Source of the DNA: Symbiodinium natans
Taxonomy: Eukaryota > Sar > Dinophyceae > Suessiales > Symbiodiniaceae
Assembly: GCA_905221605.1 (NCBI GenBank)
Contig: CAJNDS010000388.1
Location: 1 to 64,000, forward strand
DNA length: 64,000 bases
Direction of reading: 5' to 3'
A program made the translations under genes and the position numbers. Positions within the stretch are counted from its first letter, which is position 1; each line of letters opens with the position of its first letter. The notes under the pieces were generated by a model, which worked only from the letters and a program-made list of their open reading frames with translations, did not search any database and was not told where the DNA came from. Of this stretch, positions 11,193 to 22,897 are shown piece by piece.

Positions 11193-11467
11193 CCATAACC
11201 CCATCACCCTACAACCCAACAACTCCCTTAATCACTCCCTCAATAACGCCCAATAAACCCGAGAACCCTAGAACCTTACAACCCTACGAACGAACCTATA
11301 ACCCCAAACCCTATAACCCGATAACCCTACAACCATATAACCCTATAACCCTATCACCCTATAACCCTGCAACCCCATAACCCAAAAAAACCGTAACCCT
11401 AGAACCCTAAACCCTCAACTTCGCACCGGCCGTTTGTCATCAGCGCAAGCCGGCATCAGTTTTCAGA

Positions 11468-11531
11468 AGCCTCCCGGCTGGCACGTAACCTCAAAAGCCC
11501 CCAAGGGACCCCGAGCAACCCTCATTATCTG
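11468..11531 (+). CDS. exon-like island
   Basis: Acceptor AGTTTTCAG; the open frame includes ASRLARNLKSPQGTPS; it ends at TTATCTG immediately before a TTTAGGG tract of eight copies. Confidence 0.35.
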
Positions 11532-11614
11532 GTTTAGGGTTTAGGGTTTAGGGTTTAGGGTTTAGGGTTTAGGGTTTAGGGTTTAGGGTTGAGGCTGTTG
11601 AGGCTACGGGTTTA

Positions 11615-11725
11615 GGGTAACTTGGTAGCCCAGCGGCACCCTTCTCCCTTTGTTTGGTCCAAGGTCCCTTTTTTGAGTAGCCAACCCAAAAAAGGGTGCC
11701 CTCATTATACCAAGCCAATTTCCTA
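11615..11725. repeat. foldback (MITE-like) element, family 1
   Basis: Begins CTTGGTAGCCCAG with CACCC inside and ends GGGTGCCCTCATTATACCAAG, so the ends are imperfect inverted repeats. It lies between a TTTAGGG and a CCCTAAA tract. Relatives are at about 12175-12270, 45045-45150 and 49565-49680. Confidence 0.6.
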
Positions 11726-11942
11726 AAACCTCTGGAACACCCTTCCGCCCTTTCCGCCCCCTCCCCTTCCCCGGGCCCCCTCACACCCCGAGCTTCCCAG
11801 CAGCTGCCCTAAACCCTAAACCCCTAAACCCTAAACCCTAAACCCCTAAACCCCTAAACCCTAAACCCCTAACCCTCTAAATAAACCCTAAACCCTAAAC
11901 CCTAAACCCTAAACCCTAAACCCTAAACCCCAAGCAAAGTAG

Positions 11943-12028
11943 GGCGCCTCCCAGGAGCGTCTGAATGCCCTGGACTCCATTGCAGAGCAGCACAGCACCT
12001 CGCTGCTTGCCCACGAGGCCCGAGTTCG
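11943..12028 (+). CDS. exon-like island, coiled-coil peptide
   Basis: One of the clearest islands. Acceptor CAAAGTAG; the frame reads ASQERLNALDSIAEQHSTSL and continues LLAHEARVR; it ends at GAGTTCG exactly where a TTTAGGG tract of about 12 copies begins. GC-rich codon use contrasts with the flanks. Confidence 0.55.
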
Positions 12029-12384
12029 TTTAGGGTTTAGGGTTTGGGGTTTAGGGTTTAGGGTTTAGGGTTTAGGGTTTAGGGTTTAGGGTTTAGGGTT
12101 TAGGGTTTAGGGTTTCTAGGGCTTCGGGCTTGTGGAGTCTTAGCAGCTAGTGCCTTACAGTAGCAAACTAGGACCCAGAGTAGGCCCTTATTGCCTGCGT
12201 TTGGGTTTCGGCTCCCTTAACCAAAAAGGGCACCCTTTTCATTCGTAGGCGACTCTTCGGTCCAGACCAACAATCTGAGGTTTGCACTGTCTGCTTTGGC
12301 AGGCGTCGGTTCAGGGGTTGCAAGGGCCGCAAGGGCATCTTGTGTGTATAGCCCAAACCCTGAACCTAAACACCTATGCCCATA

Positions 12385-12441
12385 TGCTCAACATTATATG
12401 GAGATGGAGGAGATGAAAGGGCAGCTAAAGGGAAAAGCAAG
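12385..12441 (+). CDS. exon-like island, coiled-coil peptide
   Basis: Reads QHYMEMEEMKGQLKGKA and ends AAAGCAAG before GTTTAGGG. Confidence 0.4.
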
Positions 12442-12791
12442 GTTTAGGGTTTGAGGCTTTGTTCGGGTCGAGCGCGTTCCAGGCCGCCGGCCTTTATCTG
12501 ACAAGGGATGAGAGGCAAATCCAAGACCCTCAAGCCCTGAACCCAGCAACCCTAAACCCTAGACAACAAACCTCAACCCAGCACCTTCCACCCAACAAAA
12601 ACCCTACACCTAAAAGCCCTAAGGGCCCTAAATCCCAACATCCTAGAACCCAACCTAAAAGCCCTCCAGCCCTAAAACCTCAAAAACCCTCCTAATCTAT
12701 ATGGCCCTTATAGCACCTTAGGCGCTAAACCCCAACCCTAGACCCTAAACCCGAAACCTCAAGGGCCCAAGGCACAGCCCTTAGAATTCAG

Positions 12792-12868
12792 GAGCGCCAC
12801 GTGAACTCGGATTCCGCGATTGCTCTGCGCTGCGCGGGCCAAAGAATCGACTCAACCGCTCTATTATG
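12792..12868 (+). CDS. exon-like island
   Basis: Acceptor TTAGAATTCAG; the open frame reads ERHVNSDSAIALRCAGQRID; it ends TATGGGG before GTTTAGGG. No family recognised. Confidence 0.45.
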
Positions 12869-12918
12869 GGGGTTTAGGGAGGGGGCGTGTGCTGCCGTCC
12901 ACTGGCGTCGGGCCTTAC

Positions 12919-13015
12919 AAACCCTAAACCCTAAACCCTAAACCCTAAACCCTAAACCCTAAACCCTAAACCCTAAACCCTAAACCCTAAACCCTAAACC
13001 CTAAACCCTAAACCC
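12919..13015. repeat. CCCTAAA tract, about 13 copies
   Basis: Nearly perfect C-rich telomere-type tract directly upstream of the 13022 island. Confidence 0.95.
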
Positions 13016-13021
13016 CACAAG

Positions 13022-13084
13022 TCACGAGGCACTGTCACCGACTACAAGTCGCTGGCCACTTCCCTTGCCGAGCTTCAGGCGGAG
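13022..13084 (+). CDS. exon-like island, coiled-coil peptide
   Basis: Starts after CCCCACAAG and ends GCGGAG before a canonical GTAGTG donor. It is exactly 21 codons in phase 0, reading TVTDYKSLATSLAELQAE. Confidence 0.55.
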
Positions 13085-13299
13085 GTAGTGTCGTTGCCTT
13101 AGCAGAGGCGTTAGGGTTTAGGGGTTAGGCTTTAGGCTTTCCTAAACCCTAAACCCTAAACCCTAAACCCTTAAGGTTTGGTTTAGGAGATTGAGACTTC
13201 CTTGGGCTTTACAACTTTGTGTTGGTAGCCAGGGATCCCATAAACTGGTGCCCTTTCAGGTCTCCGCTCCATTATCGATGACAAATTCACTGTGTATTT

Positions 13300-13378
13300 C
13301 TATTATATGTATATACGTATATACACATATACGTATATACGTACATATATATATATATACATATATACATAAACATGT
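13300..13378. repeat. TATACG/TATA microsatellite
   Basis: Alternating purine-pyrimidine run (GTATATACGTATATAC type) inside an intron-like spacer. Confidence 0.85.
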
Positions 13379-13581
13379 GCAAGCTAAGAATCCTACACAT
13401 CCCTAGGCTTTAAAGGGGTGCCTCTATGGTAGCTTTCGGGCACGAGTATATTCGGGCATATTTATCCCTAAGCCCTAGACCCTAAACCCGAACCCTAAAC
13501 CCTGAACCCTAAACCCTGAACCCTAAATCCTAAACCCTAGAGAGCAGTTTCCAGCCCGGCTCTATGAGCCGCTCTGGTTAG

Positions 13582-13624
13582 GCGCGATCGGGCCACGGCA
13601 CAAGCATCCGTCGACACCGCCATG
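13582..13624 (+). CDS. exon-like island, helical peptide
   Basis: Acceptor CTCTGGTTAG; the frame reads RDRATAQASVDTAM. If the donor is GCCTGAG at 13625 this is a GC-type donor and avoids an in-frame stop. Alternatively a second frame stays open to the TTTAGGG tract at 13655. Confidence 0.35.
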
Positions 13625-13679
13625 GCCTGAGTTCGCCTCACACAGACCTTCAAGGGTTTAGGGTTTAGGGTTTAGGGTT

Positions 13680-13758
13680 TAGGGGTTAGGGGTTTAGGGG
13701 TTTAGGGTTTAGGGTTAGGGTGTTTGGGTGTCAGGGTGTTAGAGATGCCCGTGTGTGT

Positions 13759-13789
<31 letters not shown>

Positions 13790-14166
13790 TAAGCTATGCT
13801 ACATGGAAAGCCGATAGGCAGCAAGGGCTGCATCCTGACTGACAATGCACTTCACTTGCGTCGCTGCCTTTCTTGACACCAAAATCCGGCCCTCAGATCC
13901 CTCTGGAGCCAGCACTCTCAGACCCGACATTTGGCCCTGCAAGCGCTGTAAGCCCTTCGCGGCCCGGAAGCAAGGCTTGTACTAGACCATACGCCCCAAG
14001 AGCTCCCCGCAAACTGCACCCCAGTCCCCCCCACAAACTCTAAGGAAACTAAAGCCTACACCCAAGCACCCGATGCCTAGCAACTGCTTAGTCATCCTGC
14101 ACCTCAAAGCCCACGGCCCACAAACCCCCTAAACCCTAAACCCTAAACCCTAAACCCTAAACCCTG
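13680..14166. other. spacer with (GT)n-poly-G and CCCTAAA tract
   Basis: Holds a (GT)n run followed by about 17 G (13753-13790), unrecognised sequence, and a CCCTAAA tract (14127-14164) right before the ATG at 14167. Confidence 0.5.
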
Positions 14167-14267
14167 ATGGCGCTCACTCTCCATTGCCTGGGGACGGGGG
14201 CGGGCCGCACGGCCGTCTATGACGGCGAGTGTAGCAGCTCGTGGGCTTTGGCCTACGACAGGACAGG
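14167..14267 (+). CDS. MBL gene exon 1
   Basis: The ATG at 14167 follows a CCCTAAA tract with no acceptor between, so it is taken as the start. Reads MALTLHCLGTGAGRTAVYDG and on to AYDRTG. It ends ACAGG at the first base of a TTTAGGG tract of about 16 copies. Joining to exon 2 in frame needs either a TT..AG or a GT..CA intron, because a G is repeated at both junctions. Confidence 0.7.
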
Positions 14268-17200
14268 TTTAGGGTTTAGGGTTTAGGGTTTAGGGTTTAG
14301 GGTTTAGGGTTTAGGGTTTAGGGTTTAGGGTTTAGGGTTTAGGGTTTAGGGTTTAGGGTTTAGGGTTTAGGGTTTAGGGTTTAGTGTTGTAGGGCTTGGG
14401 GCTTTCGAGGGTGCTTCTCTAATTCTGTAGGCTTGATGGTTTGGTTCGAGATAGATGAGTCTATGTGCAGAAAGTTTAGGTACCCTCAACTACGATGAGT
14501 CCCCTTCTACCAAAAACACAAACAGGGACCCCCCCCCCCTCTTTTTCAATTAACGCCTTCCTACCCGCGCTCAGTGGGCGCTCGAGCCCATCTCCAATCC
14601 GCTTGAAATGCCCAGTGAACAGCACCCCCCTCCCTCCCCTACCCCTACCCCCCGCTCCGGCGCTGGGTCTGAACAACAGTCTTGTGGGACCGGGGTCCTC
14701 ATCATGAAGGCTAGGGGGTGTGGGCCTCTAATGGCGGGGGGCCTCCTCTGGTCCTTTCCGGGGGGTCTTCTGGGCTTCTTCTTGAACCTGAGCCTCAGCT
14801 TGCAACAAGATCGCTAGACACCAACTTTTTCGATTTTTCCGGAAGCAACTTGCACTGTAAACAGCCCTTTCCGTAATTACGACCCGGCTCAAAACGGGAA
14901 ATCAGACTCTGGACGACCTAACATACAGGAAATCGTCCACGAAGCCAACTCTTTAGCCCAAACCTCGGCTGAAAAAGCCCCCTAAACCCAAAACCCAAAT
15001 CCCAAAATCCAGAACCCAAAACCCTAAACCCCCAAACCCTAAACCCTGAACCCTTAACCCTTAACCCTTAAACCCTTAAACCCTTAAACCCTAAACCGTA
15101 AACCCTAAGCCAAGCATGGCACAGCCGACGCAGGAGACCATTCTTCCTTGCCGACCTGGGCCTCGGCGTGTGCAAACAAGCCCTCCGATACCTAGGACCC
15201 CACTGCACAAGTAGGGAGGGGAGGGTTTAGGGTTTAGGGTGTTGGGGTGTTGGGGTGTTACGGTGTTAGAGGGTTAGGGTGTTCGGGTTTAGGGTTTGGG
15301 GTGTCTGGCTTACAGGGTGGCTAGGATGGTGTTTAAAGGGGTCTGGGGGATAGCAACGCTTCTAGCATCTTGCAATGTTTGTATGTTCTTCGGCCTGGGC
15401 GGTCTGGGTGTTGAGGGGGCACCCACGAAGCCTGTGCCGGAGCCTCCCGGGCAGGTACTTTTCACCGCGTTCGCGGAGCACGGCCGAAAAGCGTAGTGCA
15501 TGTTAGGGTTTAGGGTTTAGGGTTTAGGGTTTAGGGTTTAGGGTTTAGGGGTTTAGGGGTTTAGGGTTTAGGGTTTAGGGTTTAGGGATATTGCTAGGGC
15601 ACCTTCTCCAGTGCTGGACTTGCTCGTCCCAGAATGCCGCATCGTTTTTGTTGAAGGACGTCTGTTCAACTTCTGTTCAACGGGCGTGACCTGCAAATTG
15701 AGACCTTCGTCTTGAAGCCACAACAGGCTTCGACTCTCAAGCCTTACTTGGAGGTTCCTTGACACTTATCAGTAAGGGCCGGGTACAAGTAGGGTCACTG
15801 TGGTTATAACATGTTATAGCCATAGTTAGCGTACTTATAACGCCATTATTTAGCGTACTTATAACCCGACTTCTAAGTTACCATGGACCTTCAAGTAAGT
15901 CCACCCGCAGGAGAGATCCCGTCCACGATTTTCATCAGCCACAACCACAGCGACCACGCGGGTGAGCTGCCGGTCGTGCTGGCAGTCGAAGGTCGGAGCT
16001 CTTGGCCGGGTTTTGGGGGGGCCTTGCCGTTTTGAGAGGTCCTCTTTTGGGGGCGTTTTAGGGGGTTTAGAGGATTTAGACAAGGAGGGTGGAGAGGTTT
16101 GGTGTTCAGGGGAGAATTGAGGGTGCTAAGGTTGTAGGTACAATTCCGCAATGCCATGAGCGTTCAGTTATACATCTTTTGAGTTTGGCCCTTCTTCTTG
16201 GCAGCCTCTAAACCCTAAACCCTAAACCCTAAACCCTAAGTAGAAGGGGGGAACATCCCAACCTTAACCCAGCGCGAGGACTGCAGAAGCGCCGGCCGAT
16301 GAGCGTCATCGCCGAGCCCGAAGTGTTAGCCAGGCCCAGCAGTACTGGTAACTCACTAGGGTTTAGGGTTTGGGGTTTAGGGTTTAGGGCTTAGGACTAG
16401 CATCCCGATTTCTAGGTCAGCCCGTGGGATTTCTTTACATGTCCCCCTGCTTGCAGGTTCATGGCAACTTATTTATGAGTAGGGATACAAGTACCCTAAA
16501 TATGGCTATAACCATAGTTACCCTACTTACAACCCTACTTCTAAGTACCCATGAACCTCCAAGTAGTGGGTTTCAGGGGATCACTTTGGGAATGATTTGT
16601 CAGAGGGCTTTTCTTGGCCCATCCTAGATTGGCGTATTCTGGCTTGCAGGGTTTACTGTTTGCTGTGTAGGCCAGGGCTCCCCTAAACCCTAAACCCTAC
16701 ACCCTAAGCCCCTAAGCCCTACACCTTAAGCTCCTAAGGCCCTAAGCCCCTAAGCCCCTAAGCCCCTAAGCCCCTAAGCCCCTAAGGCCCTAAGGCCCTA
16801 AGCCCTAAACCCGGCACGCCTAAGGCAGGTGTGCTGCGAGGCGCTAGTTTTGTTAGCGACTCCTCCTCTGCCCTGCCTCTGCCCTCTGTCCCCTGCCTTA
16901 CCTCCAAGGCTTAGGGTTTAGGGTTTAGGGTTTAGGGCTTCGGGCTTAGGGTTTAGGGTTAGTGCTGGTGTGAACCAGCAGGCTGAGCAGCAGAAACCAG
17001 TGGCTTCTTAGATTCCCCACCCCAACCATGGCTCACACAATGCGGAGGTTTTACACGCAGCAAAAGATCCAGTACTAGGTTGGTAAGGCTACAGCACCTG
17101 CAGTAGAACTATACATACTTAAAAGACATGCTCAAGGCTGACTGTGCTTTGGGCCTACGAGCGTCAGGAGAACAACAAGATATGCTATGGCCAAACATGT

Positions 17201-20200
17201 ACAGGTACTACAGTTCAACACTCCTCCTTCGCTCCTTCGCCAGGAGGAAGCGACAAACAGAAACCTGTACATGTCCATCCCTTCCGGGAGGAGGTACAGA
17301 CTCCCCAAAAGGAAGGACTACAGCTGGCCGGCTGGCCTCAGAGTGGGCTCTCAAGGCACCTCTTGCAGAAGAAAGCAAATTGGCAGGGACTTAGTTTGGC
17401 AAGTCCTGCCCGCCAGGGCGGAGTTGTCTTGCTGGGCTCAACGAACTGCACAAAAGCTCAACAAGCAACAAACCTGGCAAACTCATGCAAGACAAAATGC
17501 CAAATTCTGCTCGGATTCGGACACAGCGTCCAAGTCCGAGGCTGGCACCAACGATTTGCGACACACGGGGTTGACATCACAAGGTCTAGTCGATCGAGCA
17601 CGTCTGTGAACAAACCGTGGTCGGTCCAGAAGTTGACGGCTGGACAACGCGGGCATGCTGGAACAGTGTGTCCAATCACTGAAGTCGTACGCGCAAGGCG
17701 TGCTGTCACCTCGATTGGGGTCTGCATCGCCATCGTCATCGCTGTCTTGCGCGTTCAGCTTGAAACACACTAGCATGGACTGGCTATCATGTGGGCTGTT
17801 GGTCGCACGAATGTTGCCACAACCCTTTCCCGAGCCCAGCCTCAACCTTGAAGCGGCTACACAAACACTGGTCGCATGTGGTTTGTCGCTCTTTGATGCG
17901 TTGCACCTTGGTTGATGTTGTGGGGGCAGTTTGAGCTTGCGGCTCCTTGGCTCCACATTTCGGGCCAACAAGGACGTTGCTTCGCTGCTCCCGCACAGGC
18001 CCACCTGTGGGGTTCCGTCTGCATTGGCACCCTCATGCCGCACATCGGCCTCCAACTGGGCAATCAACTCAAGCGCGACGTGTTTACACATGTAAGGGCA
18101 GCCGCAGCGAATCACAAGCGGAATGACCTGCCCGTCAGGGTGGTGAAATGCACAATCGGCATCGCTCACCCAACTAAGCCTAAACCCCAAGCGACTGATC
18201 ACTGCACCCATGGGTATGATTGTTTGGGTTCCTTCCCTTCCGGGTGGTGTGAGCAGAGTGCCATTGCATGTGAGACGCGCGAGCGCATGCACGTTGCCAC
18301 CCAAGCTCACATCCACCTCAACCGCAGTATCCCATTCCTCCTGAGCGCCAGTCTGTCTCAGGGGATGCGTGGCACCTGAGTCTACCAACGCCAGTGCCTG
18401 AGCATGAACATGAAGTGAGCGCATTTGAGGAATGGGGTTTGGAGTCTGAGGCGATTCCTGACGTCTGCTAGCATCACAGCAGGTCTTCACCAACTCCCCA
18501 AAAAGCTTGGGCAACACCTGGCCAGCATCCTGACGATGGCCCCTCTGGACCTCTTCCCAGACCCCCATTCTCGGCTCGAAAACTGGGGTCTGGGGAGCGG
18601 CTTCGCTCCTGCGCGTGTCTCCTCCTGGACCTGTGGCCTGCGTGGAGTTGGTTGCATCCTGCGCTGCCAGCTCCTCCTGAACCTGAGGCTGGAGTTGGGG
18701 GCTTGCTTCGTTCACCCTTCCTGCCCGACAGTCCTTGCGGTGATGTTCTTTGGAACCGCATTTCCAACACCTGTTGGCCTTGTCCTGAGCGGAAAACACA
18801 CTCAGATCATGAGCGTACTCACAGTGTGAACCCTTCCGGCAACCACGCGACAACACGAAGAATTTGCACAATTTCCTGGTAGGCAAACGCGGCTTTTCGT
18901 TTTGGGTGACGCTATGACTTTTATTGGCCTGCTCACCTGAGTTGGAAATCTCAGCTACCCTGCCACCTGAAACCTCTGGCTGCGCCAGTGCCAAAGTTTC
19001 AAACTCTGCCAGCAAATGACGATGATAAGTGAGGACCTCCTCTCCCGAGGGATGTTGGTCGATGCGCAACACGGCACGCGCGCATTGCATACGAAACGCT
19101 GCATCAGAATGCCCATCCAACACTCCACGGGTCATTTCCGTAAGAGCTCTGGCTAAAACCATGGGATCCGGGACCATCATGCCGCACTCGACGCATCTCC
19201 GATGCCACCTACCCCAATCCCTCAAGGCCATGATGCCTGAGTGTACGTTTTGAATCGGGCAAGGACTTTGAAGGCTTCTTAGCACCAGCCACCTTTCGGC
19301 GCCACCTCCAGGCTGATACATGGTAAAAAGGCGAAACAGCAGGCAGGCAGCCACTCCCGTAGCGCGGTGGGCAAGAATGTGGGCTTTTACTGAGGGGTCT
19401 AAAGCCTCAAGTATCATGCCACACGCGCGCGAGTTGACCCTGACCCACCTTCCTGAAGCCGAACCCTGTTCCTGAGGCTCAATGCTGAGTCTGTCCAGCG
19501 GACTTGCAACACACCACCTGGTATACGCCTCCCTGCTTACCTGCAACACACGTGCCCACCAAACATAGGAGGAATTGGAAAGGTCACGCATTGGGTTGTG
19601 TATGAGCTCCAACCAATCCTGGAAAATGAGCGACCCGTTTGCCGGCTCTGGAGGCCCCAGCGAGGGAAGAATTGGGGAACCAGGTTTCACAACCTCGTTG
19701 TCGCCCTTTTCCATGGTGAGCTGGGCCTGGAGGCCCTGCAGCTGCAACACTCCTACAGTGAGTGCTTCTAGCAACGGCTGCTGCGATGGAAACCCTGATG
19801 GAGCAACCTGAGAACCTGCGTGGCCTGCGACCGCTCCTCCTGGAATGAGCTGCGCATGTGAACCTAATGCATGCGCGACGATTGCGGGCGCAGGCGGCAC
19901 GTGCTGTGAACATGGCTGCTGCACCCCCACTCCCTTCACCGACTGCGGAGTCCAAACCCCCTCAACACCGGAAGACGTAGTCTGAACATTCATACCAGTC
20001 ACCAAACCTGACAACAAGTCTGACTCAGCCGAACCCCTTAAGCAAGGATTAGGGGTTTGGGCCTGCGGTGGAAGTGGCATTGAGCCTGTAAAAGATGGAA
20101 CCTGCGGTTCCTGCAAACCGTTGGTTGCACCAACGGGCACGCTTGGCGCAGATTGAGTGGCACCGAAGAGTCCTGCCAGCTCGGCGGCTGGATTGGGACC

Positions 20201-22863
20201 TTGGACCTGGGCACCTTGCGCCTGTGCACCTGGGAGTCCTGCCAGCATGGCTGCTGGATTGGGACCTTGGACCTGGGCACCTTGCACCTGTGCACCTGGG
20301 ACTCCTGCCAGCACGGCTGCTGGATTGGGACCTTGGACCTGGGCACCTTGCATCGCACCAGACCTTCCGGCCGGCGTTGCACTGCACACATTTGCACACA
20401 CGGCTGGTGAGTTGGCACGACTTGATGCCACAACAGTGGCGTGCTCTGGAAGGCCATCCCTCCCGGGAAGCGATGCAATCGGCACGTCGGCTTGCACCCC
20501 TCCTAAACTATCTTGAAGCGGGCAACCCTCACTAGGACTAACCCCCGTACCAACCAAAGGCCACACTCCTCTGGAGAACCCTTGGTCACTGCACGCATGG
20601 TTCGCTTCCATGCCAAACCTTGGCGAAAGCAGATTTGTACTGACACTCGGTGCCTCATCATCATGCCTTGCCGTCAACACTCTTGCAAAGCTCCTCCATG
20701 TCTCTGACAGTCTGGGCCATCCACTCCCAAACTCTGGAAAAAGCGACTTCGCATCCGGTGTGCCTAGGCCTCGGGGTCCGAGGCTTCCGCCCGGAGTTTT
20801 CTGTTCAGCAACAGGTGGATCCTTTTCCCCACCTTGCTTGTTCGGCGAATGGGCGTTGTGCTCTGCATCCCCACGTGCCCTTCCCGTAGCCAGTGAATGT
20901 CGGATTACGTCCCCGCCGTCCAAAGCTGACCCAAATGATCCAGCTTCCAAACCAGAAGGGGCACCAATCCCAAACGTAGTTTGTGGCCCATCAGTCTCAG
21001 CGCCTCCCGCTGAGACTGATGAAGTCACTCCGGTGGTGCTGTTGCCCTGCCCAAGCGTTGGGCTCATAACCTGCTGGTGTGAACCAGCAGGCTGAGCAGC
21101 AGAAACCAGTGGCTTCTTAGATTCCCCAGTCTCTACCCCAACCGTGGCTCACACAATGCGGAGGCTTTACACGCAGCAAAAGATCCAGTACTAGGTTGGT
21201 AAGGCTACAGCACCTGCAGTAGAACTATACATACTTAAAAGACATGCTCAAGGCTGACTGTGCTTTGGGCCTACGAGCGTCAGGAGAACAACAAGATATG
21301 CTATGGCCAAACATGTACAGGTACTACAGTTCAACAGTTAGGGTTTAGGCATCCTGGCAGGCTACGGGTCTATCGGATGCACGAGTTGCTCAGCACCGGA
21401 ATCGACATGAGCGAGTTTCTTGGGGACCCCGCCGTGGCAACTTTTACTTGAAGGTTCACGGAATGTGATAAGTAGGGTTGAGGGTTCAGGGTTTAGGTTT
21501 TAGGGTTTAGGGGCTTACTTGAAGGTTCATGGTAATAAGTACCCTAAATAAGGCTATACCAATAGTTGCTCTACTTGATAACACCCTACTTATACGTACC
21601 CATGAACCTCCAAGTATCCCATTTTTTAGGGTCAGAATCCCTTCCTTATCCCTAGACGCCAAACCCTTGAGACCCAAGCATCGCTTCACCCAAACACCTG
21701 AACCCCAAGAAGCCCTTAAAGCCCCAAAATCGTTTAACCCAAAATCCACATTCAAACGAACAAGGGTTTCCTTGTCATGTTCGCTATGCCCTATAAACCC
21801 GAAAAGCCCTGCAGGCCCTAAACACCCACCATTGGAGAACCCAGGTTTGCGACCTGGGTCCCGGCGCCGGAAGGGTTTCGGGTGGGCATCCAAAGCGAGG
21901 CGTGGCCTTCCTAAGCAGCGCGCAAATGTGCCAAGTCGGCTTTACGGAATGGTGTCTTAAAGCTTGGGGGTCTTGTTTGGGCCCAACTCCATCCTCTGTC
22001 TCTCCTCCCTCCTTCCCTCGCTCTCTAGCTCTCTCTCTCTCTCTCTCTCTCTCTCATTCTCTCTGTGTCTCTCGCCCTCTCTCGCTACATGCAGTAGTCA
22101 GGTAGGATGTCAATTCCCTGGCTCCCGCGAGGCGGGGCTGGTGCACCTCACCACCCACCGGGCACAGCACAGCGAACTCTGCTTCGGCGCCCGGCTGGAC
22201 ATTGGCCGGAGCCTCTGGATGTGTTGCTCTTTGCTCTGCGAGTGAGCGGCCAGCTCCTTTAGAAGTGTCCTAGTAGAACCCTAAAAGCCCAAAAAACCCA
22301 ATACCCTAAAACACTCCAAACCCCCCCCCCCCAAGAAAAAGCCCAAATAGACCTCAACCCTAAACCCTTAAACCCCTAAACCCCTAAACCCTTCAACCCT
22401 TAACCTTAAACCCCTAAACCCCTAAACCCTAAACCCTAACCCCCCAAGGCAGCCTCTCGGTCGGCTGGACCTCCGACAGCGGCTTCTCCCCGTCGCTCCT
22501 CGGTTCCCTGAACTGCCCAAGCCTGCTGCTCATCGACGCCCGCAAGGCCAGGGTCTTCAGGGGGTTTAGAGTTTAGGGTTTAGGGTTTAGGGTTTAGGGT
22601 TTAGGGTTTAGGGTTTGGGGTTTAGGGTTTAGGGTTTAGGGGAACTGCCGGAATTTGGGGAGTTTTTTAAGGGAGTTTTAGGGGAGTCTTAGGCAAGTGT
22701 TTAGGGGTTTTAGGGAGTTGCTGGGGAGTTGTTAGGGGGAGTTTTTCTGTTGGGGAGTTTTAGGGCTAGCAGGCGCTCAAGACCCCACCCCAAGCAAGAT
22801 ATTCTTCCTTATAAGGGGCACAATGAAGATCATGATTATTGTTATTCTTCTTCTTGTATATGT

Positions 22864-22897
<34 letters not shown>

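Larger units (their letters stand above)
16963..21336 (-). mobile_element. LTR retroelement 1, Gag-protease only
   Basis: Direct repeats 16963-17220 (258 bp) and 21072-21336 (265 bp) flank one long open reading frame on the - strand. The LTRs begin TG and end CA in element orientation. A 5-bp target duplication GTTAG lies at 16958-16962 and 21337-21341, within a TTTAGGG tract. A primer-binding site and a purine tract sit where expected. No reverse transcriptase, RNase H or integrase reading is present, so it must depend on another element. It lies in reverse orientation inside intron 4 of the MBL gene. The two LTRs differ by a 7-bp indel and at least two substitutions, so the insertion is not brand new. 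Confidence 0.9.

Noticed and set aside
17144-17773. 209-aa open frame on the + strand
   Set aside because: Overlaps the 3' LTR and the antisense of the Gag-protease end; no domain, low-complexity composition, and the - strand frame is far longer with clear motifs.
20038-20535. Several 85-146 codon frames on both strands
   Set aside because: Shadows of the 66-bp gag repeats.
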